A stretch of 47,405 bases of DNA from Acanthaster planci (lineage: Eukaryota > Echinodermata > Asteroidea > Valvatida > Acanthasteridae). The notes below the pieces were generated by a model. That model was not told where the DNA came from, did no database searches, and saw nothing but the letters and a program-made list of their open reading frames with translations. How positions within the stretch are numbered: the stretch's first letter is position 1; the number at the start of each line of letters is the position of its first letter. The translations under genes were made by a program, and so were the position numbers. The stretch covers positions 61,103 to 108,507 of the forward strand of contig NW_019091442.1 in NCBI RefSeq assembly GCF_001949145.1, read 5' to 3'. Of the stretch, positions 1-11,585 are shown one piece after another.

Positions 1-1130
1 CCCAGGACGGCACCCATGCGGCCAATGGGGGATTTTCCATCAGTCTTTTTGAATGACGGTGTTTTGTTATTAGAGCTTTGCAAACAACTTAGAGGTCAAG
101 TTGCAAAATTCTGTTACAATGTATTCACACTACGACTTCAATCAAACATGATTGCACATGATCGAACTGCACCGGCCCGCCCGGCAAAATCAGTTTTCCC
201 TTCTGAACTTGCCTTCGATAGAGCATGAGTCCGACTGTGAACAGTGTCCAATCAAAATTCATTTTGCACGGCCATTAATGACATCATTGGCCAGATATGG
301 AATGTAAGGGCATGGCTGTTGGAGATTGGCAAACATAATGCTAAATTTGAATATACATTTATAATTGGATGTAAGGTCGTTTTTCAACCCCCAACACTGT
401 TTAATTTGCGAGTACAGCCTATGTGTATACATACAGTGTACAGTATATGTACATGTATACATGTGTGTACAGATACGTGTACTATATACATTGTATGCAT
501 ATCTATCCCATGTATGCTGAGGTAAATAGTTGACCGCAAGTAGAAGGCTGAAAATTTACTGGTACAATAAATCCAAAGGAAAGTCCAGTTGCACATGTTT
601 TAAAAATTCCACCCAAATTAAACATGCCTAAATGCAATTTCCGTGAAATTGCACCTTTGTACTTTAATAATCTCTGTGTTATTTATGTGTGTTACATTTT
701 TATGCAAATATGAATAACTCAATGTTGCATAGATTGTGCTCAAAAATCGGTAGATTTTTTATTGCTGCTGAAGATTTGGAATTCCTTTTGGCAATTTATT
801 GTTGTGCAAGTACAATGGTACATGTATATGGGGCAATGAGCTACCGGTAGCAAGCAACCTTTTCTCAGAAATCCTTTGAAATAGCAAATTTAGGTTTAAA
901 ATTTCAACATAAAACATGCACACTGAAGAGTGTCTTCCTGGATTTATATTTTACATGAACATCTGGTCACTTTTGAATTTCTATAACTGGGCACTTTCAG
1001 TTCACTTATGATACATAACTCCAAAAGTCTTAGATTTTTTTAGATTTTCATACACTGAAGAGGGGTGCACAAAAAAATTGATATTGAGAAACATTCTTGC
1101 CCGTTCATCAAAGTTACACACAAAATAGCC
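1..1130. other. AT-rich DNA without a recognisable gene
   Basis: No coding segment can be supported here. The short ORFs on both strands have no recognisable motif and a composition like the surrounding non-coding DNA. The only internal structure is the TACATGTA-type simple sequence listed separately. Confidence 0.6.
415..525. repeat. TACATGTA/TGTATAC simple-sequence tract
   Basis: The stretch is built from overlapping short palindromes such as TGTACATGTA, TATACA and TGTGTACA. The same words recur across the window (about 4510-4565, 5140-5165, 5990-6010, 6330-6420, 7840-7860 and 34240-34330). This is low-complexity sequence; the two opposing ORFs across it are by-products of the palindromes. 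Confidence 0.7.
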
Positions 1131-2330
1131 TTAGACACCAAGAAGACTAACATCACGATGATGTCATCAGGTGTCAAATTACAAGTGCTTAAATTTTATT
1201 CGCATTAACTCTTCGAAAATTCACATAAGATCCACTGTGACTTCCCATAGCTTACTTTTTGCCCCAAGTGATAGAGTGATATTTGGTCCTCATTTCTTCT
1301 CGTGCATGTAAAATATTCTGACACCTGTACCTACACAATATAACTTGATAATGAAACAGTTTCTGGGTACATCACAAATGTTGTTAAAGCTACTGTACTT
1401 GAACCGAGGGCCATCACCGGGATGTAAAGAACAAGAAGAGGGATGTATCTCCTGAAGCACATGTCTCACCGGTTTGAAACTGCAGATAACTTGAAAGGGA
1501 ATTGTTATATAAGAAAAATGACTTGACGTGATGATGACTGAGTTCAAATTTACAAAAGAATGCAAAAAAGCCCTCTGTTCTGTTTGCAAACAGAAAGATA
1601 AGCTCTCTTTTTTTAAAACACGTTTTCTTGTCCCGTAGCATTTGATTGACTTCAAACTTGGCAGACCTTCAGACAATCATCCGAGGATGATCCTAGCACA
1701 AATTTGTCATGATGACGTCATGTGATTTCATTTTGAATATTTAATTTTTTGCCATAGGGTTTGTAACTTTGTACACATTTTTTTCTAAACACCAATGAGT
1801 GTGCAGTTCTCAACTTCGGCTCAAGATTACTATATAAACAAAAGAGAAATCCTACATGTATGTTATACGGTCTGTTATTTGATTTGAAATATAGGCCTAC
1901 CCAAGATTCAAAATATCAGGTGATATTTCATAAAAATTGTCAGTTTTAGGCACAAATCATGTGACATAACTGAAAAGAGCAGTTTTTCTGCATACACTAT
2001 GTGTTTTCAGCCCCCTGACTTTGTACACGTTTTCAAGCCACCATTTTGGTAACTTTGCATTGTTTAATCGTTATCAAAGTGATAGCCAACAAAGATCCTA
2101 ATACAAGAATTATTTTAGATTAATGACATGGTCATGTCATCATTTGATTTATTATTGATTTTTCAATATTTCAACCCATTGACTTTGTACACGTTTTCAA
2201 GCCATCATTTCGTTAACTTTGAGATTTTTTAGCAATGTCAAAGTTACAGCCAACATAGACCCTGATACAAAATTTATTCCATGTTGACGATGTCACGATG
2301 ACATCATGTTATGATTTTTTTTAATTGATT
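1131..2330 (+). repeat. Decayed copies of the TGACGTCA repeat, plus orientation
   Basis: Units of roughly 150-180 bp recur with a common order of landmarks: a palindromic core of ATGATGACGTCAT type, an AT-rich part with TTTATTATTGAATTTT, the phrase TTGACTTTGTACACGTTTTC, then TTCATCAAAGTTACA. Cores are visible near 1155, 1707, 2130 and 2290. The family also fills 15.4-18.9 kb in this orientation and 35.3-38.7 kb in reverse. Divergence between units is high, so this is an old repeat. Its origin (satellite or transposon interior) is not decided by the sequence. Confidence 0.65.
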
Positions 2331-2572
2331 TTTTGTTTATTTTATTTTTCCCCATTAACCACTTTGCACCGGGTTAATTAAAAATGGTAATGATGCTGGG
2401 CCGGGATAATTATCGTTTTTTCTGTTTTCAAAATTCTTTAAAAATTCATCATTTTATTTAACTGACGTTTATACCCACAGGCAGTAATATTTAGGCACTA
2501 CTCTAAATTGACAGCTGACCTTCAATGAAGCCCGAGCTTTTCAGCTAGGCCTACAGCCTTGTAAAAAGAGCC

Positions 2573-2965
2573 CAGATTGTGTGGTATTATGTAAGATTCT
2601 TTTGTTCCCGAAATGGGGAACAGTGAACTGCTGGCCTGTATTCAATGGGGACCAGATTAGCATGCAGCTGTGCTGTGTGGCTCATCACTGTGGTGGTGGA
2701 GAGCTTTTGTCCCCAGTGGGAAATCCGCTTGCTCTAAATGCCCCAAACTGTGGTATATGCTTTCAAAACAAGGTTGGATTATCTCCACTATTGAGAGTGA
2801 AAAAATGTCGGTAATTCCCAACAACCTGGTCTTTTGTGTCGAGCATGGTCTTTTGCTACCAGGCCGCTCTTTTGTCAGGTTTCAGGTCCCTGGCTTTGTG
2901 TATAAAGCCTTGGTGCTTGAAAATGGGTCCCCCGTCAGGAAGTGGTTAAACAACTCGAAATCCGA
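2573..2965. repeat. Possible dispersed repeat shared with 30470-30600
   Basis: The part around 2850-2950 (TGTGTATAAAGCC, TGGTGCTTGAAAATGGG) resembles 30525-30595 (GCGTATAAACCC, TGGTGCTCGAAATGGGG), and the phrase near 2740-2775 (GTGGTATATGCTTTCAAAAC) resembles 30476-30500. The match is moderate and judged by eye. Two overlapping ORFs (77 and 106 codons) lie here but have no recognisable domain. Confidence 0.35.
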
Positions 2966-3346
2966 AACAGCTCTGTGGTTGTTGCTGTAACAACCACTAC
3001 CTCTATATGTAGTTTCAAAATGTTTACCGAATGATGCCTTATAGATATAGTTATTTTAGTATAAATTAGGAAGAGACTTGGTGAAATCACACATCTGTGG
3101 GCTGATCTTGTAATTGTTGCAGTGAGGTCTAAGAGGGTAGAGTGTACCATTTAATTTCACTTGCTGTTTTCATGCAGACAGAAAGTCACCTGTACAGAGA
3201 GTAAGTAAAGGTTTCACATGTAAGACCATGAGTTTTTCCATCAAAAGATACAATTCTATTTTGTTGAAAGCCGACAAAAAGTTGATGAAGAGTGTTTGCC
3301 GTAGCATTGCTGTTGACCTAAATGGCATGTGCAATGACTGACTTCA

Positions 3347-3620
3347 GGTGTTAATTTATAACGGTTTTGCCCTTATGTATTATTAAACACTGTATGCTCA
3401 GTGCTTGTCCGAGAGCTTCTGAAAAAATTCACAAGCTTACTCAGGTGGGACTCGAACCCACAACCTCCTGCTTACTAGTGCAGACGTCTTAGCCACTCGA
3501 CCACTGAGCTTGCCGTGTTTGGCTGGCCGGTCCGAGTCAGATGTAGCAGCGGGTACTACAAACTATTTTTTATTTATTTATACATACGTTGGGTAAGGGC
3601 AAAACCCGTTATAAATTGAC
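3347..3620. mobile_element. Foldback/MITE-like element with tRNA-like core
   Basis: The ends are inverted copies of each other. The left arm (3347-3375) reads TTTATAACGGTTTTGCCCTTA in its core. The right arm (3594-3620) is its reverse complement with one extra base and one or two mismatches. The interior is about 215 bp and holds a tRNA-like sequence on the minus strand. No clear target duplication was found. It may be a non-autonomous DNA element that captured a tRNA or SINE head, or a SINE-derived foldback. Confidence 0.6.
3431..3513 (-). tRNA. tRNA-like sequence (serine-type), probably SINE head or tRNA pseudogene
   Basis: Read on the minus strand, the sequence has an A box TGGTCGAGTGG and a B box GGTTCGAGTCC, both perfect matches to RNA polymerase III internal promoter consensus. 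The ends form a 7-bp acceptor stem (GCAAGCT with AGCTTGT, one G-T pair). The anticodon stem TCTGC/GCAGG also pairs, but the loop is 8 nt (ACTAGTAA) instead of 7. The D arm and the GTGGTCGAGTGGCTAAG region resemble serine tRNAs. The abnormal anticodon loop and its position inside a foldback element favour a tRNA-derived repeat over a working tRNA gene. Confidence 0.6.
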
Positions 3621-6600
3621 ATCTCCCCGACGCAAAATACATTTTGAAATGACTTCTGGTGGTATGCGAATAGGTGTCAGTTCATTCTTGGATAGGCTGA
3701 ATAAGGCTATGCAAGACAATTCTTTCAAGATGTTTCATGACCATTGATGTCAATGGAACTGACTGGAAGTCATCCTCAGAGGGGCGCGGCTTTTTAGCTT
3801 GGGATGTAATGACCGCAATTAACTTTTCAGCATGAGGAATACATTGCTGAACAACAGACATCTGGAATTAGTTATCAGTATGGTGTAATAAGTTGATGTG
3901 CACGTAATTTTAGTACTCTTCTGCAAATTCCACCTGGTCCACTAGCTTTTTGTGGGTGGACTGATTTAATTTCAAATATGCATGTAGTACGGGTAGGTAA
4001 GTTTTTTGTTTGACAGCAGTTTTTAAGGTAAAAATTTGAAGAAATTAGTAAAGAAAATAGAGAGAAAACACTAATTGAAACCCAAAAAGTTTCTGCTGTC
4101 AAGCAGTCAAACTTTCTTACACATAAACAATTTGATTGTTTTCAAAGCCAGAAAAACCACTAAATATGCAGACCTTCAAATCAAGCATTGACATGTTTGA
4201 ATTTCCATTTAATTGCCCTTTCTAATGAAACCTCTTAAAGCATACCTTCACCCTTCACATGTTTAGAAATTATTTCAAAAGATACTTTCAATATTAATTT
4301 GATGCTATCAGAAATTAAAATGATCTAGATACATTTGTAGATGGAAGTGTAGGGCCTATACAGTGTACATTGTAAAGACGGAAATGTGTGTAACTGTTTG
4401 ATTTAGTTTTACTTTGGTTATATTTAGCAGAAGTGACCACCCATCTGTGCGTAGTTGTATTACATGTACCCAAACTTTAAAAAAAATTTTTTCATAGTAT
4501 TCAGTATTTTTCACATACCAATGCTACATTGTACCGGTACATACCTGTACAGTATGTACATGTACCCTAGTGATTGTCAAGCTGTCAGAATTATTGCCAA
4601 CTCAACCCTAGTATCCAGGCATTACATGAGGACCTGCCTGATAATGGTAACTACATATATTCAGGTACCTGATACCCTGAGGTCAGTTAGGTCACACCTT
4701 TTGTTGGAGCTGAAAAAAGCCAGATAAGGCAGAACAAGGGTACTGTTGTGCTCAGGTCTTGCACCCAGTCCTTCCCTTATCCAATTTCACTGCAGAAGGA
4801 TTACGGATACATGTAGATTGGCCCCTAGATTATATTGGCAACACAAACTGCATTGGTACCCTACCCTGTAAACTTTATGCAGTCTTCACTTTTTCTGTCA
4901 TCGTGACCACAGCTCTACTATGAGGTGGTACCTGTATACACGTTTATGTACATGCCATAAATGGTTACTGGCTGCTAAATGTATCTTCAGTAAAGGTACA
5001 TTACATTTAATTAAATTTATGCTTGTGTACCCTTAATGAAAGTAGGTTGAATGACTTCAGCCCTGATGATCATGACATCGGAAAATTTGTGTTTAAAACG
5101 TGAATTTCATGATGTCATGAACATAGAGCTGGAGTTGCTACATGTACGTGTATGTATTGTATACCAATATTTACCACTTCAAGTGGAGTAGTAAACGTGA
5201 TCCATATGAAGCATTCTACATGTATTTCCCCAAGGTGAAGCTTAGGGAAAAGAGAGTCCGTGGATCATCGAGGAAGGCAGGTTTTACAACACACAATATA
5301 AAGCAGTCAGTATTTGTTTTTAAGATACCTCTCCTACATACTCTAATGGATTGAAATAATAACTAATTAATTTGATCAAAACAGTGAAAAAAACAAACGT
5401 ACTGGTAGGTCTGGTACTCTACTTGAACAAGAAATTTACTCAAATTTACCAACACCTTTCCAAACTACATGTACCTCTTTGAGAAATGTTTTGACCCAGC
5501 TCATAGCTTCAACACTAACAAGAATACATGTACGTGCAATACGGACATGCATTCGTACACAATACTGGTGGTCATATATAGTTCTTTGGTTGTACGGAAT
5601 GGTGCTTTTTTCCCTGAAAAGCAAGATACTGTAGCAACTAAGTGAACATCTGCAAGTGACTAGCCCTCGACCTATCAGGATGCCAAATCTGTGGGTGATC
5701 GAGGTGTTTCAGTCATGTTAGTAGTCTTCAGTAGCTTGAAGGTACATGTACACACCAACCTGGATGTCCCCTTTGGGCTATAAGTGTATTCCCTACAGAA
5801 TGATGTTAGAAGAGATTTACCAGTTTACAAATATTGAGTGGCGGCTCTTAGTAGATTTGAAGGAATACTGTCGCAAAGTAAAATCTGTATTTTTCTATGT
5901 CACCGGGTAAAATTTCTTAATTTGGAGACACTCATTATGTTTTTATGTACCTGTAACTGATATACCAGTACAAATCAGAGTCTGCTGCATTGATTACATG
6001 TACATGTAAGCCCTTAAAATTAATTCCTGAATGGACGCAGATGTACATGTAGGCACATCCGTTGACATCCTTGCCATGATTTTTGTGTGCTTGCCAAGTT
6101 GTCAAGTAGCATGAATTGGGTCACAATCTTCTCTCCAGGTTTTGGGTTTGTGCACCACCCTGGCCATATGGTGCCTCAGGCTAGTAGGGTTGGTGTAGGT
6201 ACATGTTTCTGGTGAGCACAGTCTTTAATTCCTGCCCCCAAACCACATGCACATGTACAGTGTATACTTATGTGGTCTAACATGAATTTCCCAGTGCATT
6301 AGCATTACTAACGCTACTGGAAATAGTAAACTACATGTATATGTATGTACAGTCTTCAAATTATCTTGACAAGGTACGTGTACCTATACATATACATGTA
6401 CACATGTGTATGTAAGCTGTGTATGATACTGTCTTTGATACGGTTTGTTGTGCATATTTTTACATACTGTCAAAAGCCTTGAGTGATGATTAAATTGGTT
6501 GTTTGATTTAGGTCGAAGAGAATTCAGTATTTGCTCTGATTACATTGTTCATGTTACAAGCATGCTAAAAATACCGGTTTCTGCTTTATAACACTCTGAA

Positions 6601-6640
6601 CTGAACAACAAGTCTCATACTGGTACGGCAGTACGCCGAA
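3621..6640. other. AT-rich DNA without a recognisable gene
   Basis: Short ORFs (the longest is 90 codons, at 4455-4727) lack recognisable domains. TACATGTA words are frequent, especially 4510-4565, 5130-5240, 5450-5560 and 6240-6420. No splice-bounded exon, RNA gene or transposon terminus could be supported. Confidence 0.55.
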
Positions 6641-6662
6641 GCAGCTATTGCTTTCCTTAAAA

Positions 6663-7060
6663 TTTTTTTTTTGCAAGTTGGCAAAAAAGGCTTTCTTTTT
6701 GTTCTGATTTTTCTGGCTTTTTTTGCATTTTTCAAAAAAGGCATTTTTTGTTGAGATTTTTTCATTTTCGCATTTTATGAAAAAAGGCATGAATTCTTTT
6801 TATTGATTTTTTTGCTTTTCATAATTTGTGAAAGGCATTTGTTTTGTTCTTTTTTTTGCATTGTAGAAACTTTCCGTAAAAGGCATTGTTTTTGTTCTTT
6901 TTTGGGGGGCTTTTTTGCAATTTTGCAAAGAAGACATTCTTTTTCATTTTTTTGGGGAGGGGGCCTCTCCGCAAGTTGCGGAATAGGCATTCTTTTCATC
7001 AAGGTTTTTTTTTTGCTGTTTCGTTCACTGGCCAAAAGGGCTATTGTTTTCGTTCTGTGT
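6663..7060 (+). repeat. T-rich minisatellite with AAAAAAGGCATTCTTTT motif
   Basis: About seven degenerate units of roughly 45-60 bp occur in tandem. Each contains a short inverted pair (for example TTTTGCAAGTTGGCAAAA or CCGCAAGTTGCGG) followed by AAAAAGGCATT and a T-rich run often ending TTTTGTTCT. The ORFs on both strands across this region are products of the repeat. Related units lie at 16120-16225. Confidence 0.7.
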
Positions 7061-7419
7061 TTGTGAAGTATAAGACACCTTTCCACAGACAGGAACAAAA
7101 AACCTCAAATTGCCTTTCTTTTGCCACAATTCTAACAATGAGCAATGTTACAGGCAGTTTGCAGTGGTTTTTTAAAAAAAATTGGATTAAGAGGGCAAAA
7201 AATGTGTGATTGTGTAATACGCATTTATACATGTCAATGCACCTGGTTGGGGAATAGGGGTTAGGGTGATTTTATTTGGTCAAAACATGACCCTTGTCAG
7301 GAGAGCAGTTTTTCGGCACAAAGAACTTCTCTTAAGTACACAGTTTGGTGTTATAAGGATTAAGAGAGATTTGCTTAATAGGTCATTAATCTCGATTCGA
7401 AAAAAGTGAAACAGTAACA

Positions 7420-7860
7420 TCATGAAAAAGGAAAAATCCAACTTTTAACAATAACCGCTTTTTCTGTATTTTAAAGTTTCTACACACGACTTTTCGTCCT
7501 TGCTCTTTTCTGATTTCCTTTAAACCCGACACATTGTCAGAGTACTACCTGGAGATGTATGCCAAATCATGACGTCATTGTGATGTCCTCACCTGATTTA
7601 TTGTAGAATTTCGAATGTTTAATTTTTCCCCATGTGTTTTGTACATGTTTTTCAACTGCCGGTATAACATAGACTTTGGCAACTCCACAAAATGAAACTT
7701 GGGCCAAGCAAAGACCGTACAGCATAGAAGGTCTTAGAAGAATGACGTCACTTAGATGTTATGAAATGAGTTATTGTGTAATTTTGAAGATTCAATTTGT
7801 CCCATTGACTTTGTACACATTTTCAAACCCATTGACTTTGTACATGTACATGTATACAGT
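7420..7860 (+). repeat. TGACGTCA repeat units, plus orientation
   Basis: The palindromic cores CATGACGTCATTG (near 7568) and ATGACGTCACTT (near 7743) are each followed by the family landmarks TTTATTGTAGAATTTCG or GTGTAATTTTGAAG and CCATTGACTTTGTACA. This is the same family as at 1131-2330 and 15.4-18.9 kb. Confidence 0.6.
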
Positions 7861-9190
7861 TTATACAAAGCAATATGTCCATGCACGATCTACCAGCTAA
7901 CCTTTGCGATCGACCTATGCTGACCTTAGCGTAGTTGCTAAGTACAGTTTTCGATATTTGACATGATTTTCGACATGATTTCTACATAATTGGCCTATAA
8001 GGTGTGCAAAATCATGTAAAATATCTGTGGAAATTATTAAATCTGAGATTTTATGTCGGGGCAACCAAAGCAGTACTCAACACAGTTATCGTCCACAGCA
8101 CATCTACCTTTCATGGTCACGTCAACAATACAAGGATATTTTTGACGGGTCTGTGTTTTTTCTTTGGACATCTCGGGACATCCCAGGCCTGAAATTGCAT
8201 GAATTGAGTGGTTATCGTACTTTGCTTGATCAGAGGATTCCAAGGTTATCCACAAAAGCTGAACTAAAACCAAATTCATGCACTGGAGCTGGAAATTGTA
8301 AAAGGAGTTGACACCGAATGCAGCATTGCAATGATGGTGAGCACCATTGCTCCATGAAGCTTGTGCACCCACCAAGCAGATGGTCATGATGATAGTGGGG
8401 CGAGCAGCTGGGTTTTGGAAGCTGGATGAAGTGCTGGAACTAGTAGGCAATTAACATTCTGAATTTCAAGTTTTTGTCTGCATTGTATGTGTTTTGTACA
8501 TGTAGCTCTGCACAATGGTGTTTGAGGAAACATAACTGACATTAGCATTCAGTGTAGGCATTTTACACGCAAGTGGACAGTTTCGGTGCATCCCTGGATG
8601 GAATAGTGCCCTCTCTAGCTCTCTTGCTACCCTGTCCGATCCGGATTGCTGAGCACAATAAACGTCATCAAGTGCAGTGGACGCATAACCCCAACAAATA
8701 TAAAAGCCTCCAAACTGTCCAAAAGCATCATAGCATCACCTTGCCATCGCCTGTGGACTCATGTAGCCGTTCTGAGATGTAGGTTTCTTCAAGTGGAAAA
8801 TATGGTGAGTAAAAACGATTTAATTTGAAGTAGAATGTTGAGCATGACCAGACCCTATCTCGGTACGGTTTACTACATCATTAAATACATGGCCCCAGTG
8901 CTGGCTAATACCATGCTACTAGTTAAAACGTGGTTAAAGTATGGCTGCTATCANTCACATAATCCAGTTGAATAGGTTCCTGCAGCACATTTTTCCAGCC
9001 ACAAGTAAAGACTTTTCTGTTGTCAGCATGTTGTGGTTCTAGGCCTAATTGTGTTTAAAATGTTTTTTTTGGGGGGGTTGATGGATGTGGCTCTTTGGAG
9101 CCCGGATACCTGTTTCCCCCCCCCACCACCACCACCAGTCCATACCAAATTAAAAGAAGACAGGTAGTTTAATGAAAATAATGTTCAATT
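7861..9190. other. No supported gene; two unrecognised ORFs and an N
   Basis: A 94-codon plus-strand ORF (8027-8311) and a 137-codon minus-strand ORF (8037-8450) overlap here. Neither shows a motif I recognise, and at most one could be real. A 69-codon ORF at 8573-8782 could be upstream sequence of the recombinase pseudogene that follows, but nothing ties it to that gene. A G-run lies at 9070-9077, a C-run with CCA repeats at 9115-9137, and one unresolved base near 8953. Confidence 0.4.
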
Positions 9191-10234
9191 TGTTTTCTTG
9201 CCAGCTGGCCCATCAACCGTAAGTGGAGACGTTTGGACAGTATGGCCGAGTCTTCCACCGGTTCCAGCAGTAGGCCTACTACATCTATTGCTGCAAGTGA
9301 TGACACATCAGACGTCCAGGAGAACTGTGGTGTGACCGTAATGCAAACCAGTAATGAGGTTGGCTGCAGGAAATGGGACAAGAAACACTTCTGCTTTTAC
9401 TGCGATGTACCCCAGGCCAAGCTTCCCCGTCATCTCCAGTCATGTCACAAGGAAGAAAGAGAAGTCGTTGAGATCGCCTGTGATCCCAATGCTAGTGTGC
9501 ATAAGAAACTTCTGTTGAAAATTCGCAATATAGGTAATCACAGGCACAATTGTCAGTTTCTTCGTGAAGGTCGTGGTGTGCTCGTTGTTGGGTACAGGCC
9601 AAATCGTAAGGTATCTCCCCATGCATATGGACCATGCGTATATTGTTACGGCTTTTATGTGCGTACCGATTTGTGATGACACGTGTGCCCTTTGAAGCCA
9701 GCACCCCCTCCATACACTGACATCACCGGTAAGAGGGCTCGTGTGGGTGGACGGGTCGCTCACAAGAGTGATTTGTTGAAACCTCCTCCTGTTGGCATGT
9801 TGTTCCAGTTACACCAGGTTCTTAGTCCAATGAAGAGAGATGATGTGGCTTCGGTAGTCAAGAATGACACGTTGATTGTTGAATTAGCCAAGCGTGAATA
9901 CATGAAACTAGGGCACGATGTAGATCAGCATGGCTACATCCGTAACAGTACGTGAATTGGGTCGACTCGTCATACAACTCCGAAAGAACACCCAGCAACC
10001 AAATGCATCACTTGAATCATTTGTCCATCCACACCAGCTTTCTGATATTGTGAAGGCCATGCACGATATTGGTGGCTTCAGGGAAGACAAACAGTTGGAC
10101 GCTGTTCCGCGCTGAAGATTGGTTATTCTGTCAAGAGGTGTGCACTCGTCTTGAAAGGAAGTGCCCTAGAGTCCAGCCAAAAACACAAAGCAGAACGTGC
10201 AGAAGAGTTTCTGCAGTTGTGTGAATTGAACTGG

Positions 10235-10520
10235 NNNNNNNNNNNNNNNNNNNNNNNNNNNNNNNNNNNNNNNNNNNNNNNNNNNNNNNNNNNNNNNNNN
10301 NNNNNNNNNNNNNNNNNNNNNNNNNNNNNNNNNNNNNNNNNNNNNNNNNNNNNNNNNNNNNNNNNNNNNNNNNNNNNNNNNNNNNNNNNNNNNNNNNNNN
10401 NNNNNNNNNNNNNNNNNNNNNNNNNNNNNNNNNNNNNNNNNNNNNNNNNNNNNNNNNNNNNNNNNNNNNNNNNNNNNNNNNNNNNNNNNNNNNNNNNNNN
10501 NNNNNNNNNNNNNNNNNNNN
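10235..10520. other. Assembly gap (286 Ns)
   Basis: The gap lies inside the recombinase pseudogene, between CELNW and EFQLLQVARG. The gap may not have its true length, so the reading frame across it is unknown. Confidence 0.99.
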
Positions 10521-11173
10521 GGAATTTCAACTCCTCCAGGTTGCTCGGGGCAGACAAATCATACCAGTTTGGCAGAAATTGAATGAGGTCAGTCACCTCA
10601 TCATGTTCAACCAAAGAAGGCAGGGGAAGGTTTCAAAGATGAAACTTGAAGATTTCCACAAGCACAGCACCACCAAACTGGAGGGGGAATGCCTGTTGAG
10701 TGATTTAGAACGCCAGCTGTGCAAGATGTTCCGTGTTGTTGAAATAGTCGGCAAGAGAGGCAGAACTGTTCCCGTGCTCCTAAGCAATGAGGCGGTAGCA
10801 TGGTTGAATGCCCTTGTTGCCAACAACTTCTTGTTCGCACGATGTTGTTATGGCGGGAGAGGCCACAGACAAGGGAGTGACTGTTTAAGGGCATGTGCAG
10901 ATAAGGCTGGCCTTGACAATGCATCCAGCATCCGGTCCACCAAACTCCGTAAACATGTAGCAACTGCTTTGCAAATTCTTGCATTAAAGGAACATCAGCT
11001 TGAAACTCTTGCCAATTTCATGTGCCACGATCTGCGGGTACATCGCGAATACTACCAGTTGCCAGATACTGTACAGCGGGTCACCAAACTGTCCAGACTT
11101 TTCCTGAGTTTGGAGAGGGGCAACCTGCCTTCCCAGCAGGGCAAATCCATGGACGATCTGCATGTAACTGGAG

Positions 11174-11518
11174 GTAAGGGCACCTTGTTCTCAAACCATG
11201 TTTCCCTTGTTCTGTCTTCCCAACGCTTGACTTAGAACCAAGTCAACCCAACCCAGACTCCCACTTTATAGGGCATCATACTCTGCCGGAAACATTACCT
11301 CTCTTCTTATTCACACCCCCCCAGGAAGAACCGACCAGTACAAAGAAAGAAAGGGACCAAAAATCACCCCAATAAATGTATCATGCCTCAAGAACTCCCA
11401 AATTAATGTTCCATTTTTGCTGGCCACCTCCCCCCCCCAACATTCCCAACATCAAGCAGAGACTGCCAGACACCTGCTTTAACTTATTGATTTCAATTTT
11501 TGGGGTTTACTCTGGAAG
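11174..11518 (+). other. Spliceosomal intron in the recombinase pseudogene
   Basis: The donor is GAG|GTAAGG at 11174 and the acceptor is CTGGAAG|GCTTC ending at 11518. Joining the flanks keeps one frame (…HVTG-G-FTSEGDSSDSSEDSCD…). A further donor, AACG|GTAAGA, follows at 11585, so more exons may once have existed. The intron is 345 bp. Confidence 0.6.
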
Positions 11519-11585
11519 GCTTCACCAGTGAAGGGGACAGCAGTGACAGCAGTGAAGACTCCTGCGATGAATCCGGCAAAAACGG

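Larger units (their letters stand above)
9242..11584 (+). pseudogene. Zinc-finger plus tyrosine-recombinase (Crypton-like) protein, decayed
   Basis: The first ATG in frame is at 9242. A C2H2-type finger (CFYCDVPQAKLPRHLQSCH) lies near residue 50, and a second finger starts CVYCYGFYVRTDL just before two consecutive TGA stops (9676-9681). Reading then continues in frame through CPLKPAPPPYTD, shifts by one base near 9950 and again near 10109, and enters a 286-base gap. After the gap come recombinase-like motifs: FNQRRQGKV (first arginine box), GKRGRTVPVLL, STKLRKHVATALQ (HxxR-type box) and CHDLRVHREYYQLP (C-terminal histidine and tyrosine). An intron joins GG to an acidic serine-rich tail. The domain order matches a zinc-finger/YR family common in fish and invertebrate genomes, usually linked to Crypton-type elements. 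Stops, frameshifts and a small deletion before ANNFLFA mark it as a pseudogene. Confidence 0.75.

Noticed and set aside
259-596. Opposing ORFs rich in C, I, Y, H over the TACATGTA tract
   Set aside because: They arise from palindromic simple sequence read in several frames; no domain or start context supports them.
3431-3513. Functional serine tRNA gene
   Set aside because: The anticodon loop has 8 bases and lacks the U33-type position, and the sequence sits inside a foldback element; a tRNA-derived repeat is more likely.
6554-7232. Overlapping ORFs of up to 107 codons on both strands
   Set aside because: Products of the T-rich minisatellite; the proteins are low-complexity F/K repeats.
8037-8450. 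137-codon minus-strand ORF
   Set aside because: It overlaps a plus-strand ORF of similar size, no known motif, no conserved splice context; not enough for a gene call.
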